A stretch of DNA of 64,000 nt from Micromonospora sp. C95 (GCF_018070465.1 NZ_JAGPXT010000001.1:186001-250000), one strand, 5' to 3'. Numbered from the stretch's first letter, positions 16,104 to 25,176 are shown. Notes: generated by a model not told the origin, from the letters alone. Translations and numbers: made by a program.

Positions 16104-16966
16104 CCGCACCCACCCACCGCTACCTGTCCCTGGGCGCCGGTGTGCAGAGCTCCACGCTCCTGCTGCTGGCCGCCCAGGGCAGGATCCCACCGTTTGACGC
16201 CGCAGTCTTCGCCGACACCTCGTGGGAACCGGCCGCCGTCTACCGGCACCTAGGCCGGCTGACCGGGATCGCCGAGCGGGCCGGGATCGAGGTCGTACGC
16301 GTCAGCGCCGGGAACATCCGCGCTGACGCGCTCGACCCGGCCCACCGCTTCGCCAGCATGCCCCTGTTCACCCTCGGGCCGGCCGGCGAGCGGGGCATGG
16401 CCCGCCGGCAGTGCACCAGCGAATACAAGATCAAACCGATCAAGGCGGAGGTGCGGCGCCGGCTCGGCTACCCGCACCCGAGGCGGGTACCGGCCGGCGT
16501 GATCGCGGAGATGGCGATCGGGATCAGCCTGGACGAGATCGGCCGGGCCCGCGACGCCGACGTCGCCTACATGCGCAACGTCTTCCCCCTGCTGGACCTC
16601 GGTTGGCGGCGCGACGACTGCTTGCGTTACCTGCGCCGGCACGGCCTCGGAAACACCCCGAAGTCGTCGTGCGTCGGGTGCCCGTTCCACGACGACGGCT
16701 TCTGGGCCGCCCTGCGGGAGAACAGCCCGACCGAGTGGGCCGACGCGGTCGCCTTCGACACGGCGGTCCGCCACGGCTCCGCCCGGGCCAACGCCGCCGG
16801 GCAGCCACTGCGCGGCCAGTTCTTCCTGCATCGGCAGCGGGTGCCACTCGACGAGGTGGTACTGCATCCACGCCCGCGGCCGGCGGACTCGCCGAGCTGC
16901 GGGCCGTGGACCTGCCCCCACGACACTCCCGTGCCCGGCGGCGCTGACCGTGGGGAGGTGGCGTGA
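16100..16966 (+). CDS. PP-loop (PAPS-reductase/adenine nucleotide alpha-hydrolase superfamily) protein
   Basis: 288 residues. The N-terminal YLSLGAGVQSSTLLLL (8-23) is a PP-loop of the ATP-pyrophosphatase/PAPS reductase superfamily. A later CTSEYKIKPI segment is typical of phage and mobile-element members. SCVGCPFHDDGFW near residues 189-201 supplies a CxxC pair, with another Cys pair at the C-terminus (SCGPWTCPHD), so a metal or FeS site is possible. Relatives are often encoded beside DNA methyltransferases in phages and mobile elements, and some superfamily members (DndC) act in DNA sulfur modification. Whether this one modifies DNA is inference. Its GTG overlaps the stop of the methyltransferase, and its own stop overlaps the next gene. 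Confidence 0.75.
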   Translation: MTAPTHRYLSLGAGVQSSTLLLLAAQGRIPPFDAAVFADTSWEPAAVYRHLGRLTGIAERAGIEVVRVSAGNIRADALDPAHRFASMPLFTLGPAGERGMARRQCTSEYKIKPIKAEVRRRLGYPHPRRVPAGVIAEMAIGISLDEIGRARDADVAYMRNVFPLLDLGWRRDDCLRYLRRHGLGNTPKSSCVGCPFHDDGFWAALRENSPTEWADAVAFDTAVRHGSARANAAGQPLRGQFFLHRQRVPLDEVVLHPRPRPADSPSCGPWTCPHDTPVPGGADRGEVA

Positions 16967-18160
16967 CCATTGCCCACCCAACCTCCCCACGGATCGGATC
17001 GCTCTGCACCGGCTACGGCGGCCTCGACATGGCCGTCGAGCTGGTGCTCGGTGGCCACCTCGCCTGGTACGCCGAAACCGACCGGCACGCCACCACCGTC
17101 CTGGCCCACCATTGGCCCCACGTGCCCAACCTCGGCGACATCCGCACCCTCGACTGGAGCAGCGTCGAACCCGTCGACATCCTCACCGCCGGATTCCCCT
17201 GCCAGGACATCAGCAACGCCGGTAAACGCGCCGGCATCACCGGAGAACACTCCAGCCTGTGGACCCACATCGCCACAGCCGTTCGCATACTTCGACCCCG
17301 GCTGCTCTTCGTGGAGAACGTCGCCGCGCTCCTGCGACGCGGATTCGACGTCGTCCACGCCGACCTGGCCCAGATCGGGTACGACACGAGCTGGACATGC
17401 CTACGCGCATCCGACATCGGCGCAGCCCACCGCCGGGACAGGCTATTCCTGCTGGCCACACCCACCGTTCGGCTGGGAGGGGGTGCGGACGCTACCGACA
17501 CCGTGCGCCCGTGATGGGAAAGGGCCCGGTCACCAGTACGGGCTGCCTGACCTGATCGAGGCGTCCGGCTCCACCCGTGGCCTGCTGCCCACCCCGAGGG
17601 CCAGCGACACTGGTACTCCAGGACGGCGAGCGGGGGCCGGGTTCCGGCCCCCGCTGTCGCAGGTCCTGTTGCCCACCCCACGGGCCACCGACGGAACGAA
17701 GGGCTGCCCCGGGCAGCGCGGCTCACACGGCGACCTGACACTGCCGTCGGCGGCCGTGCAGGTACCGGCCCGGTCCCTGCCCACCCCGCGCGCGTCCGAC
17801 GCGCGCGGGCCTGGCCAGCACGGCGACGGCGGTGCGGATCTACGCACCACCGTTGCCGGGCTCGGCCAGCCCGACGCAGGCCAGTGGGGCGTCTACGCCG
17901 CCGCTGTGGCCCGCTGGGAGTTGCTGCTCGGCCGGCCCGCGCCGGAACCCACCCAGCTGGGCCAGCACAGCAAGCCCGTCCTGGCGCCACCGTTCGTGGA
18001 ATGGCTCATGGGACTCGACGAGCACTGGGTCACCGACCCAACTCTCCGGCTGCCGCGCACCGCCGCACTACGGGTTCTCGGCAACGGCGTCGTCCCCCAG
18101 CAGGCTGCCGCGGCGTTGCGGCTTCTGCTGTGCCCTCGTCGGTGGGAGGGGTCCGCGTGA
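16963..18160 (+). pseudogene. DNA cytosine-5 methyltransferase split by a +1 frameshift
   Basis: The first frame (16963-17516) encodes motif I GSLCTGYGGLDMA (residues 12-24), the catalytic AGFPCQDIS (near 76-84), FVENV (near 115), and HRRDRLFLLA (near 155). It then runs out of homology and stops. The rest continues in the +1 frame from about 17455 to 18160: FGWEGVRTLPTPCARDGKG, several repeats of LPTPRASD, and the C-terminal motif X VLGNGVVPQQAAAAL. Both halves are needed for a C5 methyltransferase, so the gene is either inactivated, programmed to shift, or mis-sequenced. A five-G run (17479-17483) lies close to the junction. The GTG start overlaps the PP-loop gene stop (GTGA). Confidence 0.8.
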
Positions 18161-18186
18161 CCAGCTGTCGCCGCGGGTGGAACAAG

Positions 18187-19509
18187 CTACGAAGGGTTCT
18201 CCGTCCGGTCTACCTGCTCGGGATTGTTGTCCGGTGTTGCGCCCAGCCAGGTGTGGACCGTCGTGATCTCCTCGTCGGAGAACGTGATCTCCGCTGCGTC
18301 GGCGCGGCTGAGGACGTTGCCGACGAACGCCGCTGCGATGTCGTCGGCTGTCGGTGGGGGTTGACGGTGCAGCGGGCAACCGCCGAACGACGTGCCCCGC
18401 ACGACGAACGCGACGGCGTTGCGGCTGACCGGCAGCCCCTGGTCGCGTAGCTGGTCTCGGGCCCAGCTGGTGCAGTGGGTCAGGTTGAACCGCTGGGACT
18501 GGGCGTACTCCGCGAGTGTCCGGTAGATCGCCGGCCACCAGTGTTGCGGCATTCGCGGCAGGTCGAGCTGATCGCCCAAGCGCTCAACGACGTCCGGCAG
18601 GGCGACGCGTGGCGTCGCGGTGGCCGCCTCCGGAGCCGGGTGGCGGCTGGTGTCCCAGATCAGGTACTGCGACGTCTGCAGGTTCGGCAACGTCAAGCTC
18701 GCCACCGCACGGGCGAAGCTACCGAAGCCGAACCAGTTGCTGTCCGTGACCGACGGACCGAGCTGCATCCGCAGCCGGGAAGCGAGCGAAGCCATATTCA
18801 ACGGCTCAGTCGCCGTGGCGTACTCCTGGGTCACGATAGACCGGAAGGCCTCGTACGCCTCGCTTTGACCAGAGGCAGGGGCGTCACCCGCGACCGCGGC
18901 CACATGTTCGTCCAACCCGTCCTCCACCTCACTGTCGGGCTCGTCGTCGAGATCGACCGACTCGCCCTGCACCAGTGCCAACAGGTGCTGGCTGTCGAGA
19001 ACCTGGTCGGCGATCGCGGTGAAGGCCTCAGCCGCGTCGGCCGGTGACACGATCATGGTTCGCCGGTCGGAACGGCGTAGGCGTTGCAGCAGAGGTGTCA
19101 TGTCGGAGTCGCCGGAGGCGATGACGAACTCGTCATACCGGGTGTCGACGGACAGTGCGTCGACGGCGTCAACGACGATCCTGATGTCGGCCGCGTTCTT
19201 CGTGCTGCTATAGCGAGGGCAGTCGATCACATCGAAGCCGGCGCGGACGAACGACGGCCGGAACTTCGAGAAGTACAACCGCGTTTGCTCCCCATCTGGG
19301 TCTGCGCGGTACACCCAGCCCGCGGGGTTGAGGTAGCAGCGCAGGACCAGCCAGCGCCGTACGCCATCCGTCGTGGCCGTCGTCGCCAGCCGGCGCAGCC
19401 ATCCCCCCGGATCCTCGGCGAAGTGAACTGCCACGTCCGGGTCCAACTTGTAGAGGCCGCTGAACACGTTGTCGAAGTCGAGGTAGAGCGCCGCCCGAAC
19501 GTGATCCAC
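18187..19509 (-). CDS. NYN-domain nuclease-like protein with OST-HTH/LOTUS-like domain
   Basis: 440 residues; GTG start at 19509. The N-terminal NYN (PIN-fold) domain shows the acidic metal-binding pattern: YLDFDN (residues 9-14), KNAADIRIVVDAVD (about 105-118) and VIASGDSDMTPLLQRL (about 130-145). After an acidic linker, residues of about 230-300 end with NWFGFGSFARAVASL, which resembles an OST-HTH/LOTUS RNA-binding domain, a known NYN partner. A second such domain may follow near the C-terminus (VSRNAVAFVVRGTSFGG). Such proteins are probable RNA nucleases. It converges on the methyltransferase operon and is divergent from xis/int, so it may be a defence or maintenance gene of the element. 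Confidence 0.75.
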   Translation of the reverse strand: MDHVRAALYLDFDNVFSGLYKLDPDVAVHFAEDPGGWLRRLATTATTDGVRRWLVLRCYLNPAGWVYRADPDGEQTRLYFSKFRPSFVRAGFDVIDCPRYSSTKNAADIRIVVDAVDALSVDTRYDEFVIASGDSDMTPLLQRLRRSDRRTMIVSPADAAEAFTAIADQVLDSQHLLALVQGESVDLDDEPDSEVEDGLDEHVAAVAGDAPASGQSEAYEAFRSIVTQEYATATEPLNMASLASRLRMQLGPSVTDSNWFGFGSFARAVASLTLPNLQTSQYLIWDTSRHPAPEAATATPRVALPDVVERLGDQLDLPRMPQHWWPAIYRTLAEYAQSQRFNLTHCTSWARDQLRDQGLPVSRNAVAFVVRGTSFGGCPLHRQPPPTADDIAAAFVGNVLSRADAAEITFSDEEITTVHTWLGATPDNNPEQVDRTENPS

Positions 19510-19664
19510 GAGCGCAACCTACCAACGTTGAGCAAGGACGCCATCACCCCGTCTTCACGGCAGTACGTGTGAGGGCGGGGTGATGGTCCGCTACAAGCGA
19601 GGGCCGCACCTGTCCGACTTGACCTCACTTTCCTTTCCCCTTTCGAGACTCGGGAGTAATCACC

Positions 19665-20015
19665 GTGACCAGCCACGACATCAATCCCAGAACCCCCGCC
19701 AGCGGTGGCGAGGTGTGGACCGAAGAGCGCATCCGCGCGCTCGGCGCGATCACCGACCTGCCCACCGCCGGACGTGTCTTCGGCCTGGGACGCGCCCTGT
19801 CCTACGACCTCGCCCGCACCGGCGACTTCCCGGTGCCGGTCCTGCGGGTCGGCGCCCGCTACAAGGTGCCCGTCGCCGGGATCCTCACCGCCCTGGGTCT
19901 GTCGCCGACGTCCGGCGACTTGACCCTGGGCGGGATGCGAAGCGTCGATCACCAGGACGAAATCAGCAGCATCGACCCGCCGCACACTGGCGGCGACAGG
20001 AAGAAGGAACCGTGA
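19665..20015 (+). CDS. Excisionase/HTH protein paired with the integrase
   Basis: 116 residues. GTG 19665 is preceded by GGGAG. The N-terminal half has a winged HTH of the MerR/AlpA-Xis type (LPTAGRVFGLGRALSYDLARTGDFPVPVLRVGARYKVP). This is the common layout of actinobacterial excisionases that bend att DNA and steer the integrase toward excision. The C-terminal tail is polar. Its TGA overlaps the GTG of the integrase, so the two are made together. The upstream 155 bases separate it from the divergent NYN gene and should hold both promoters; a TTGACC lies at 19618. Confidence 0.75.
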   Translation: MTSHDINPRTPASGGEVWTEERIRALGAITDLPTAGRVFGLGRALSYDLARTGDFPVPVLRVGARYKVPVAGILTALGLSPTSGDLTLGGMRSVDHQDEISSIDPPHTGGDRKKEP

Positions 20016-21487
20016 CCCGCACCCGCAGCCCCGAAGGGGCCCTCACCAAACGCTGCACCTGCACCGACCCCGACACCGGCAAGAGGCTGGGGAGCCGGTG
20101 CCCGAGACTGCGCCGGCCGGGCGGCGGCTGGCACCCCACCCACGGGGTATGGGGCTACCAACTCGAACTGCCCGTCCGACCCGCGCGGCCCCGCCGGCAG
20201 CTACGCCGGTCCGGCTTCGACAGCCGCGACACCGCCGCCGCCGAGTTGCGGCACGCCCGCGCGCTGCTCGATGTCGCCGACGGCGACACCCACGTCGCGG
20301 CGCAGATCGGAGACCTGCTGCACTCCTGCCAGCCCGGCACCCCGCTGCCCGACCGCGACGCGGTTGCCGCCCGTGTCCGCGCCGGCGTGCCTGCCTCCGT
20401 GCCGACCACCACCGGCGAGTACCTGAACGCGTGGCTGGACGGACGGCGGGGACTGGCGGAGAAGACGGTGCGCGGCTACTCCGACCACATCCGCCTCTAC
20501 CTGATTCCCCACCTCGGTGCCATCCCGATCCAGAGCCTACGGACGGCCCACATCGAGGGCATGTTCACCGCCATCGCGGTCAAGCAGGACGAGATCCGCG
20601 CCGCCCGCGCGAGCAGCGACCCCGAGATCCGGGCGAACGTGAAGGGCGTCCGGCCGATGGGCGCATCGAGCACACACCGGCTGTACGCCACGGTGCGCAA
20701 GGCACTCAACGACGCCGTCGTCCGAGCGAAGCTGATCCCCACCAACCCCGCCCTCGGCGTCGAGTTGCCCTCCGCGAAACGACCCAAGGCGCGGGTCTGG
20801 ACCGCGAAGGCGGTCGAGCACTGGCAGTCCACCGGCAGGCGTCCCAGCCCGGTCATGGTGTGGATGCCGCAGCAGGCCGGACAGTTCCTCGACCACGCGC
20901 AACGCCACGACATCGTCCTCTACGCGATGTTCCTGCTCATCCTGCACCGAGGCCTACGCCGGGGCGAGGCCTGCGGTCTCCGCGACCACGACGTCGACCT
21001 CGACGCCGGCTACCTCACCGTCGTAGAACAGATCACCACCGTCGGCTACACCCCCATCGTCCGGCCGGTGAAAAGCGACGCCGGCGACCGGGTCATCCCT
21101 CTCGGCCCGAAAACGATCGCCGCCCTGCGCTCCTACCTCGACATGCGCCGCCGCTGGCAACAGGTCAACGACACCGGATGGCCCGACAGCGGCCGATTCT
21201 TCGTCCGTCCCGACGGCAAGGCCTGGCACCCCCAGACAATCAGCGACCGCTTCGACCACCTCGTCGCCACCGCAGGCCTGCCACCCGTACGGCTGCACGA
21301 CCTCCGGCACTGCGCCGCCACCTACCTGCGCCACGGCGGCGCCGACATGAAAGAGGTCCAGGAAACCCTCGGCCACTCCACCATCGGCCTGACCTCCGAC
21401 ACCTACACCACCGTCATCCTCGAACTCGAACGCAGTGGCGCGGATGCCGTCGCCGACCTCATCCCGCGCAGCGACACGGCCGCATAG
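20012..21487 (+). CDS. int: Tyrosine site-specific integrase
   Basis: 491 residues, starting at the GTG (20012) that overlaps the xis stop. An arm-binding/zinc-like N-terminus (KRCTCTDPDTGKRLGSRCPRL) is followed by the SAM-like core-binding domain (EYLNAWLDGRRGLAEKTVRGYSDHI). The catalytic domain shows RGLRRGEACGL (first Arg near 316), HDLRHCAATYL (HxxR near 428), LGHSTIGLTSDTY (His near 454 and the nucleophilic Tyr near 463). It catalyses integration and excision of the element at an att site. No tRNA end was found immediately downstream, so the att site is not identified. Confidence 0.92.
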   Translation: MTRTRSPEGALTKRCTCTDPDTGKRLGSRCPRLRRPGGGWHPTHGVWGYQLELPVRPARPRRQLRRSGFDSRDTAAAELRHARALLDVADGDTHVAAQIGDLLHSCQPGTPLPDRDAVAARVRAGVPASVPTTTGEYLNAWLDGRRGLAEKTVRGYSDHIRLYLIPHLGAIPIQSLRTAHIEGMFTAIAVKQDEIRAARASSDPEIRANVKGVRPMGASSTHRLYATVRKALNDAVVRAKLIPTNPALGVELPSAKRPKARVWTAKAVEHWQSTGRRPSPVMVWMPQQAGQFLDHAQRHDIVLYAMFLLILHRGLRRGEACGLRDHDVDLDAGYLTVVEQITTVGYTPIVRPVKSDAGDRVIPLGPKTIAALRSYLDMRRRWQQVNDTGWPDSGRFFVRPDGKAWHPQTISDRFDHLVATAGLPPVRLHDLRHCAATYLRHGGADMKEVQETLGHSTIGLTSDTYTTVILELERSGADAVADLIPRSDTAA

Positions 21488-21593
21488 CGTGCGAGACGCA
21501 CCGTGCAGCACGCCGACGCACCACGAAATCGCCCGGCTGAGGGGCCTATGCCGCTTCCTTGCCCGCCATTCCCCGGCGTGACAGCATCTGCGG

Positions 21594-21854
21594 ATGGGCA
21601 TCTTCGACTCCGTCGCACGCGGCATGGGTAGCCTCCGCCCGCTGTCCGACGAGGAACTCGAAGACGAACGCGAAGCGCTACGACAGCGCTACGTATCCAG
21701 CGACAACGTCGGTGAGGCGTCGAACCTCTACGACGAGCTGCACCGCTACGACAAAGAGATGACGCGCCGCGCCAACGAGGCCTACGAGCGCGACAACCCG
21801 GACGCAACCACCAGGCACCGTGAACACGGCTGGTACCTGCCGAATGACGACTAG
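21594..21854 (+). CDS. Small charged hypothetical protein
   Basis: 86 residues (ATG 21594). It is highly charged and helical: SDEELEDEREALRQRYV and LYDELHRYDKEMTRRANEAYE predict a short coiled coil or helical hairpin, ending in HREHGWYLPNDD. There is no membrane segment or cysteine. I do not recognise a family, but the codon pattern is typical of the genome and the ORF is free of a coding antisense partner. It lies right after the integrase, near where the right end of the mobile element should be, so it may belong to either side of the junction. Confidence 0.6.
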   Translation: MGIFDSVARGMGSLRPLSDEELEDEREALRQRYVSSDNVGEASNLYDELHRYDKEMTRRANEAYERDNPDATTRHREHGWYLPNDD

Positions 21855-21910
21855 CGAGCGCCCTGCCGGGCCTCGGCCCCCCGTCGACCTCGGCCGCCCG
21901 CCTGTCAGGT

Positions 21911-22702
21911 TCAGCGGGGCTTGCGGCCCGTAGTGGAGGCGAACTGGTAGCCGCGCACCAGCACCGCCGGGTCGGCCATCAGCTCGGCGAACCGGTCGAG
22001 CTCGTCGTGGGACAGGTCCTCGGCGAGGAGCCGGTCGCGTAGCTGGGTGGCGTTGTCGGCGTACAGGCGGCAGCCAGCGCTGCCCCCGGCCCAGGTCTCG
22101 GCGACCCAGCGGGTGTGGACCTGCTCGAAGCCGTTGCCGAGCAGGACCGACGGAACCTTGTCGCCCCAGTGCAGGTCGACCCCGCGCCCGGCGAGGACGT
22201 CGAGGATGGTGTGCACCACGCGGGTGATGAGGTCGTTGTCGCTGTCGGCCGGGGCGTGCGCGGACACGGGTGCGTAGACGATCTCTCCAAGGACAAGGTG
22301 CCCGCCGGGGCGCAGCGCGTTGATCATCTGGTGGAGCATCAGGTGCCGGTTCGGCAGGTGTTCCAGGACGCAGCGGGCGGTAGCGACGTCGATGGTGCCG
22401 GGTTCGACCGGCAGCGGCTGGGTGCGCAGGTCGCGTTGATAGACGTCGAGCACGCCGGTGGGGTTGAGCATGCTGGTGTCGATGTCGACGGCGATGACCT
22501 TTCCGGTGCGGCCGACGAGTTCGCACAGGTGCCGGGCGATCGAGCCGGCGCCGGCTCCGACGTCGAGGGCGGTGTGCCCGGGGTTGACGCCCAGGCGGGT
22601 CAGGTCGTCGAGGGTGACCGGGTCGAGCATCTCCTGCAGGGGGTGGAGCTGGTGAGGGCTGTTGCGAAACTGGTAGCGCTGCGTGGGTGCGGTGGCCGTC
22701 AT
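21911..22702 (-). CDS. SAM-dependent methyltransferase, class I
   Basis: 263 residues, ATG 22702 with AAGGAG upstream. The Rossmann methyltransferase motifs are clear: motif I ALDVGAGAGSIARHL (about 45-59), VIAVDIDTSML, then IDVATARCVLEHLPN and LRPGGHLVLGEI. It belongs to the UbiE/Methyltransf_25 type that methylates small molecules; the substrate is unknown. It follows the secreted-protein gene by 11 bases and shares its direction, so it is the last gene of the long leftward operon that starts with the histidine kinase at 31773. No odd residues were seen. Confidence 0.8.
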   Translation of the reverse strand: MTATAPTQRYQFRNSPHQLHPLQEMLDPVTLDDLTRLGVNPGHTALDVGAGAGSIARHLCELVGRTGKVIAVDIDTSMLNPTGVLDVYQRDLRTQPLPVEPGTIDVATARCVLEHLPNRHLMLHQMINALRPGGHLVLGEIVYAPVSAHAPADSDNDLITRVVHTILDVLAGRGVDLHWGDKVPSVLLGNGFEQVHTRWVAETWAGGSAGCRLYADNATQLRDRLLAEDLSHDELDRFAELMADPAVLVRGYQFASTTGRKPR

Positions 22703-22713
22703 GGTGCGACTCC

Positions 22714-23655
22714 TTAGGTCGTCGTGGTGTGGCAAGGCGGGGGCGTTGTCAGCAGCCAGTGCTGTTGCGGCCGCGGGTACAGCGGTCGCGGTAGCGGAGC
22801 TGGCCGGGGACGGGCGGGGGGTTCCCACCAGCGGCGGGTGGCGTGGCTGTGGGCGAGGTAGAGGCGGTAGGTCTGCACGCGCCAGCCGAAGGGACCCAGG
22901 TGGGCGGACTCGTAGGCGAGGACTTCCCCGGTGTCTGGGTGCAGGACGAGCAGGGCGCGCCGGTCGCCGCTGGTGGCGGCGACGGCGATGCCTGGGCGAC
23001 CGGAACGGTCGACCAGGCGCGAGTAGTAGGTGAGTGGAATCAGGTCGGCCAGCACAGTGAGGGTGGCGGCGCGGCCGTCCCGGCGAGGGCTGTACCAGGT
23101 CGACAGGTGTGCCAGGTTCGCCAGCACCTCGGTGGGGTCGGCTGGTGAGGGCTCGTTGATGCCGATGTCTTCCCGCAGCACGTCCGTGCGGGTGAAGGGG
23201 TCGACCAGCCCGACGCTGTAGAGGTCGCCGGGTTGCCACCAGTCGTGGGTGACCGGGACGACGCCGGTGGGGTGCTGGGTGGCGAGTTGGCCGCCGGAGC
23301 GGTCGTCGCCGCGCCAGCGGACCACCTCCCGTACCGCCGCCCCGAAGCGCGCGGGGTTGTTCCACTGCCGGTAGTGCACGAGGTCATACCGACCCGCGAC
23401 GGTGTCGCACGCGCTGGCCCGCAGGCGTGCCGCCAGCGCTAGCAGCGGGGCGCGCGCCGGCTGCGGGTACGCCACCCGAGTGCCCCTGTGGCCGGGGGTG
23501 TGATCTGCCGCTGCAAGCCGGGGCTGCGGGGCCGCTGAGGTGGGACAGTGCGCGGCCCTGGCCTGAACGGGGATCGGTGCTGGCATCGTCGCGGCGGGTA
23601 CGGAGGTGGCGGCGAGCATCACCAGGGACGCCACTGCCGCGGTAGTGGGGGTCAT
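22714..23655 (-). CDS. Secreted hypothetical protein
   Basis: 313 residues. An N-terminal hydrophobic stretch with A-x-A-like sites (VASLVMLAATSVPAATMPA, residues 8-26) suggests export. The mature part has LVHYRQWNNPARFG, EVVRWRGDDRSGGQL, and a C-terminal VLHPDTGEVLAYESAHLGPFG segment of the kind seen in actinobacterial exported proteins of unknown function. The C-terminus is Pro-rich. The start ATG overlaps the stop of the LivF gene by 4 bases, which places it in the transporter operon; an extracellular partner of the transporter or sensor is plausible but unproven. Confidence 0.65.
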   Translation of the reverse strand: MTPTTAAVASLVMLAATSVPAATMPAPIPVQARAAHCPTSAAPQPRLAAADHTPGHRGTRVAYPQPARAPLLALAARLRASACDTVAGRYDLVHYRQWNNPARFGAAVREVVRWRGDDRSGGQLATQHPTGVVPVTHDWWQPGDLYSVGLVDPFTRTDVLREDIGINEPSPADPTEVLANLAHLSTWYSPRRDGRAATLTVLADLIPLTYYSRLVDRSGRPGIAVAATSGDRRALLVLHPDTGEVLAYESAHLGPFGWRVQTYRLYLAHSHATRRWWEPPARPRPAPLPRPLYPRPQQHWLLTTPPPCHTTTT

Positions 23656-24395
23656 CGGTGTGCCTGTCCAGGGTTGGGCAGGGCGGGTGAGACCAGGGCG
23701 AGGTGGTCGCGTAGCGCCTGCTCGGCCTGTCCGCCGCTGGTGGCGATGGGTCCGGTGAGGCGTCCATCGGCGAGGACGTAGACGGTGTCACTGAGGGTGG
23801 CAGCGGCGCGGGCGTGCGGCACAGCGGCGAGGACGGTGACGCCGTGGCAGGGCAGATCCCGCAGCGCGTGAGTGACGTGCGCGGCCATGGTGGGGGCGAG
23901 TCCTTCGGTGGGCTCGTCGCACAGCAGCAGCCGGGGCGCGGTGCGCAGGGCGCGGGCGATGGTGAGCATCTGCTGCTCCCCGCCGGAGAGTTGGTGGCCG
24001 CGGTGGCGCAGCCGGGCCGCGAGGGCCGGGAACATCTCCAGCAGTTCGTCCACTGCCCAGGTGCGGCTGTCCGGGCGGCGGACGGGCGGCCGGGTGACGG
24101 TGAGGTGTTCGGCGACGGTCAGCGACGGCCACAGCCGCCGCCCCTGCGGGGCGAGGGCAACCCCGGTGCGGGCGGCGCGGACGGGCGTCCAGCCGGTCAC
24201 ATCGCGGCCGTCGAGCAGGACCCGCCCGGTGGTAGGTCGCAGGTGTCCGGCGAGGGTGTGCAGCAGGGTGGTCTTACCGGCGCCGTTGGGCCCGGCCACG
24301 GTGTGCACGGCGACGGCCGCCAGATCGACGGTGATGTGGTGCAGGACGGGGGTGTCGGGGCGGTAGCCGGCGGCGAGGTCACCGATGCGCAGCAT
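23652..24395 (-). CDS. Liv-type ABC transporter ATP-binding protein (LivF-like)
   Basis: 247 residues. Walker A GPNGAGKTT (about 34-42), Q-loop APQGRRLWPSLTV, signature LSGGEQQML (about 134-142), Walker B LLLCDEPTEGL, and a final His-like switch (AAVPHARAA) are present. The sequence is nearest to the LivF branch of branched-chain amino acid/urea importers. It overlaps the LivG-like gene by 17 bases. The switch region is a little unusual: the typical VEQ motif is replaced by AAVPHA. It works with the LivG ATPase, LivH/LivM permeases and the lipoprotein encoded just upstream. Confidence 0.85.
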   Translation of the reverse strand: MLRIGDLAAGYRPDTPVLHHITVDLAAVAVHTVAGPNGAGKTTLLHTLAGHLRPTTGRVLLDGRDVTGWTPVRAARTGVALAPQGRRLWPSLTVAEHLTVTRPPVRRPDSRTWAVDELLEMFPALAARLRHRGHQLSGGEQQMLTIARALRTAPRLLLCDEPTEGLAPTMAAHVTHALRDLPCHGVTVLAAVPHARAAATLSDTVYVLADGRLTGPIATSGGQAEQALRDHLALVSPALPNPGQAHR

Positions 24396-25176
24396 CGTCA
24401 CCCCCGGTGCCGAGGTAGAGGGCGGTGACGGCGGGGTCGGCGCGCACGGTGTCGGTAGGGCCGTCGGTGTGGCGGTGGCCATGGTGCAGGACGGTGGTCC
24501 AGTCGGCGAGGGCGGCGACGACGTCCATGTGGTGCTCGACGAGCACGACCGCCATCCAGCCGGGTAGACGCCCGAGAATGTCGAGCAGGCGGGTGGTAAG
24601 GGTGTCGGTGAGGCCGGCGGCGGGCTCGTCGAGCAGCAGCACGCGGGGCTGCCCGGCCAGGGCGACGGCCAGGTCGAGCATGCGGCGGTGCCCGTGCGAC
24701 AGCGCGGCGGCCGGGTAGTCGGCGTACCCGAGCAGGCCGACGAGGTCGAGGGCTTCCAGAGGCGTGCGTTCGGGCTGGTGGCGGTGGTGCCAGCCGCCCA
24801 TGCGCACACAGTCCAGCACGGTCAGGTTCGGGTAGACGCGGGGGTGTTGGAAGGTACGGCCGATGCCGGCGCGGGCCCGCCAGGCCGGGCCACGCCGGGT
24901 GACGACTTGCCCGTTATAGGTGATGGTGCCGGTCTGCGTGCGGGTGGTGCCGGCGAGGATGTTCAGCAGGGTGGACTTGCCGGCGCCGTTGGGGCCGATG
25001 ACGGCGTGGCGGTCGCCGGGGGCGACGGTGAACGTGTCCAGGTCGAGGACGGTCAGCTGTCCGTAGGCATGGCGCAGGCCGGTCGCGACGAGGCCGTTGC
25101 CGTGGGCGCGGTCGATGTCACCCGGTTCGCGCTGCGACGGCACGCCGTCGGGGTCTATGCGGTGGACGGTCCTCAC
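24379..25176 (-). CDS. Liv-type ABC transporter ATP-binding protein (LivG-like)
   Basis: 265 residues, GTG start overlapping the LivM stop. Walker A GPNGAGKST (about 60-68), the GRTFQHPRVYPNLTVLDCVRMG Q-loop region typical of LivG, a degenerate signature (LSHGHRRML instead of LSGGQ) near 160, Walker B VLLLDEPAAGL, and the VEHHMDVV switch are seen. The LSHG variant is tolerated in LivG-type ATPases. It forms a heterodimer with LivF at the cytoplasmic face of the importer. An extra N-terminal 28 residues precede the ABC core. Confidence 0.85.
   Translation of the reverse strand: MRTVHRIDPDGVPSQREPGDIDRAHGNGLVATGLRHAYGQLTVLDLDTFTVAPGDRHAVIGPNGAGKSTLLNILAGTTRTQTGTITYNGQVVTRRGPAWRARAGIGRTFQHPRVYPNLTVLDCVRMGGWHHRHQPERTPLEALDLVGLLGYADYPAAALSHGHRRMLDLAVALAGQPRVLLLDEPAAGLTDTLTTRLLDILGRLPGWMAVVLVEHHMDVVAALADWTTVLHHGHRHTDGPTDTVRADPAVTALYLGTGGDDAAHR

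Noticed and set aside
21487..21600. tRNA 3' end as attachment site after the integrase
   Set aside because: I looked for a T-loop/acceptor-like sequence and found none; without the other element end, att sites cannot be assigned.
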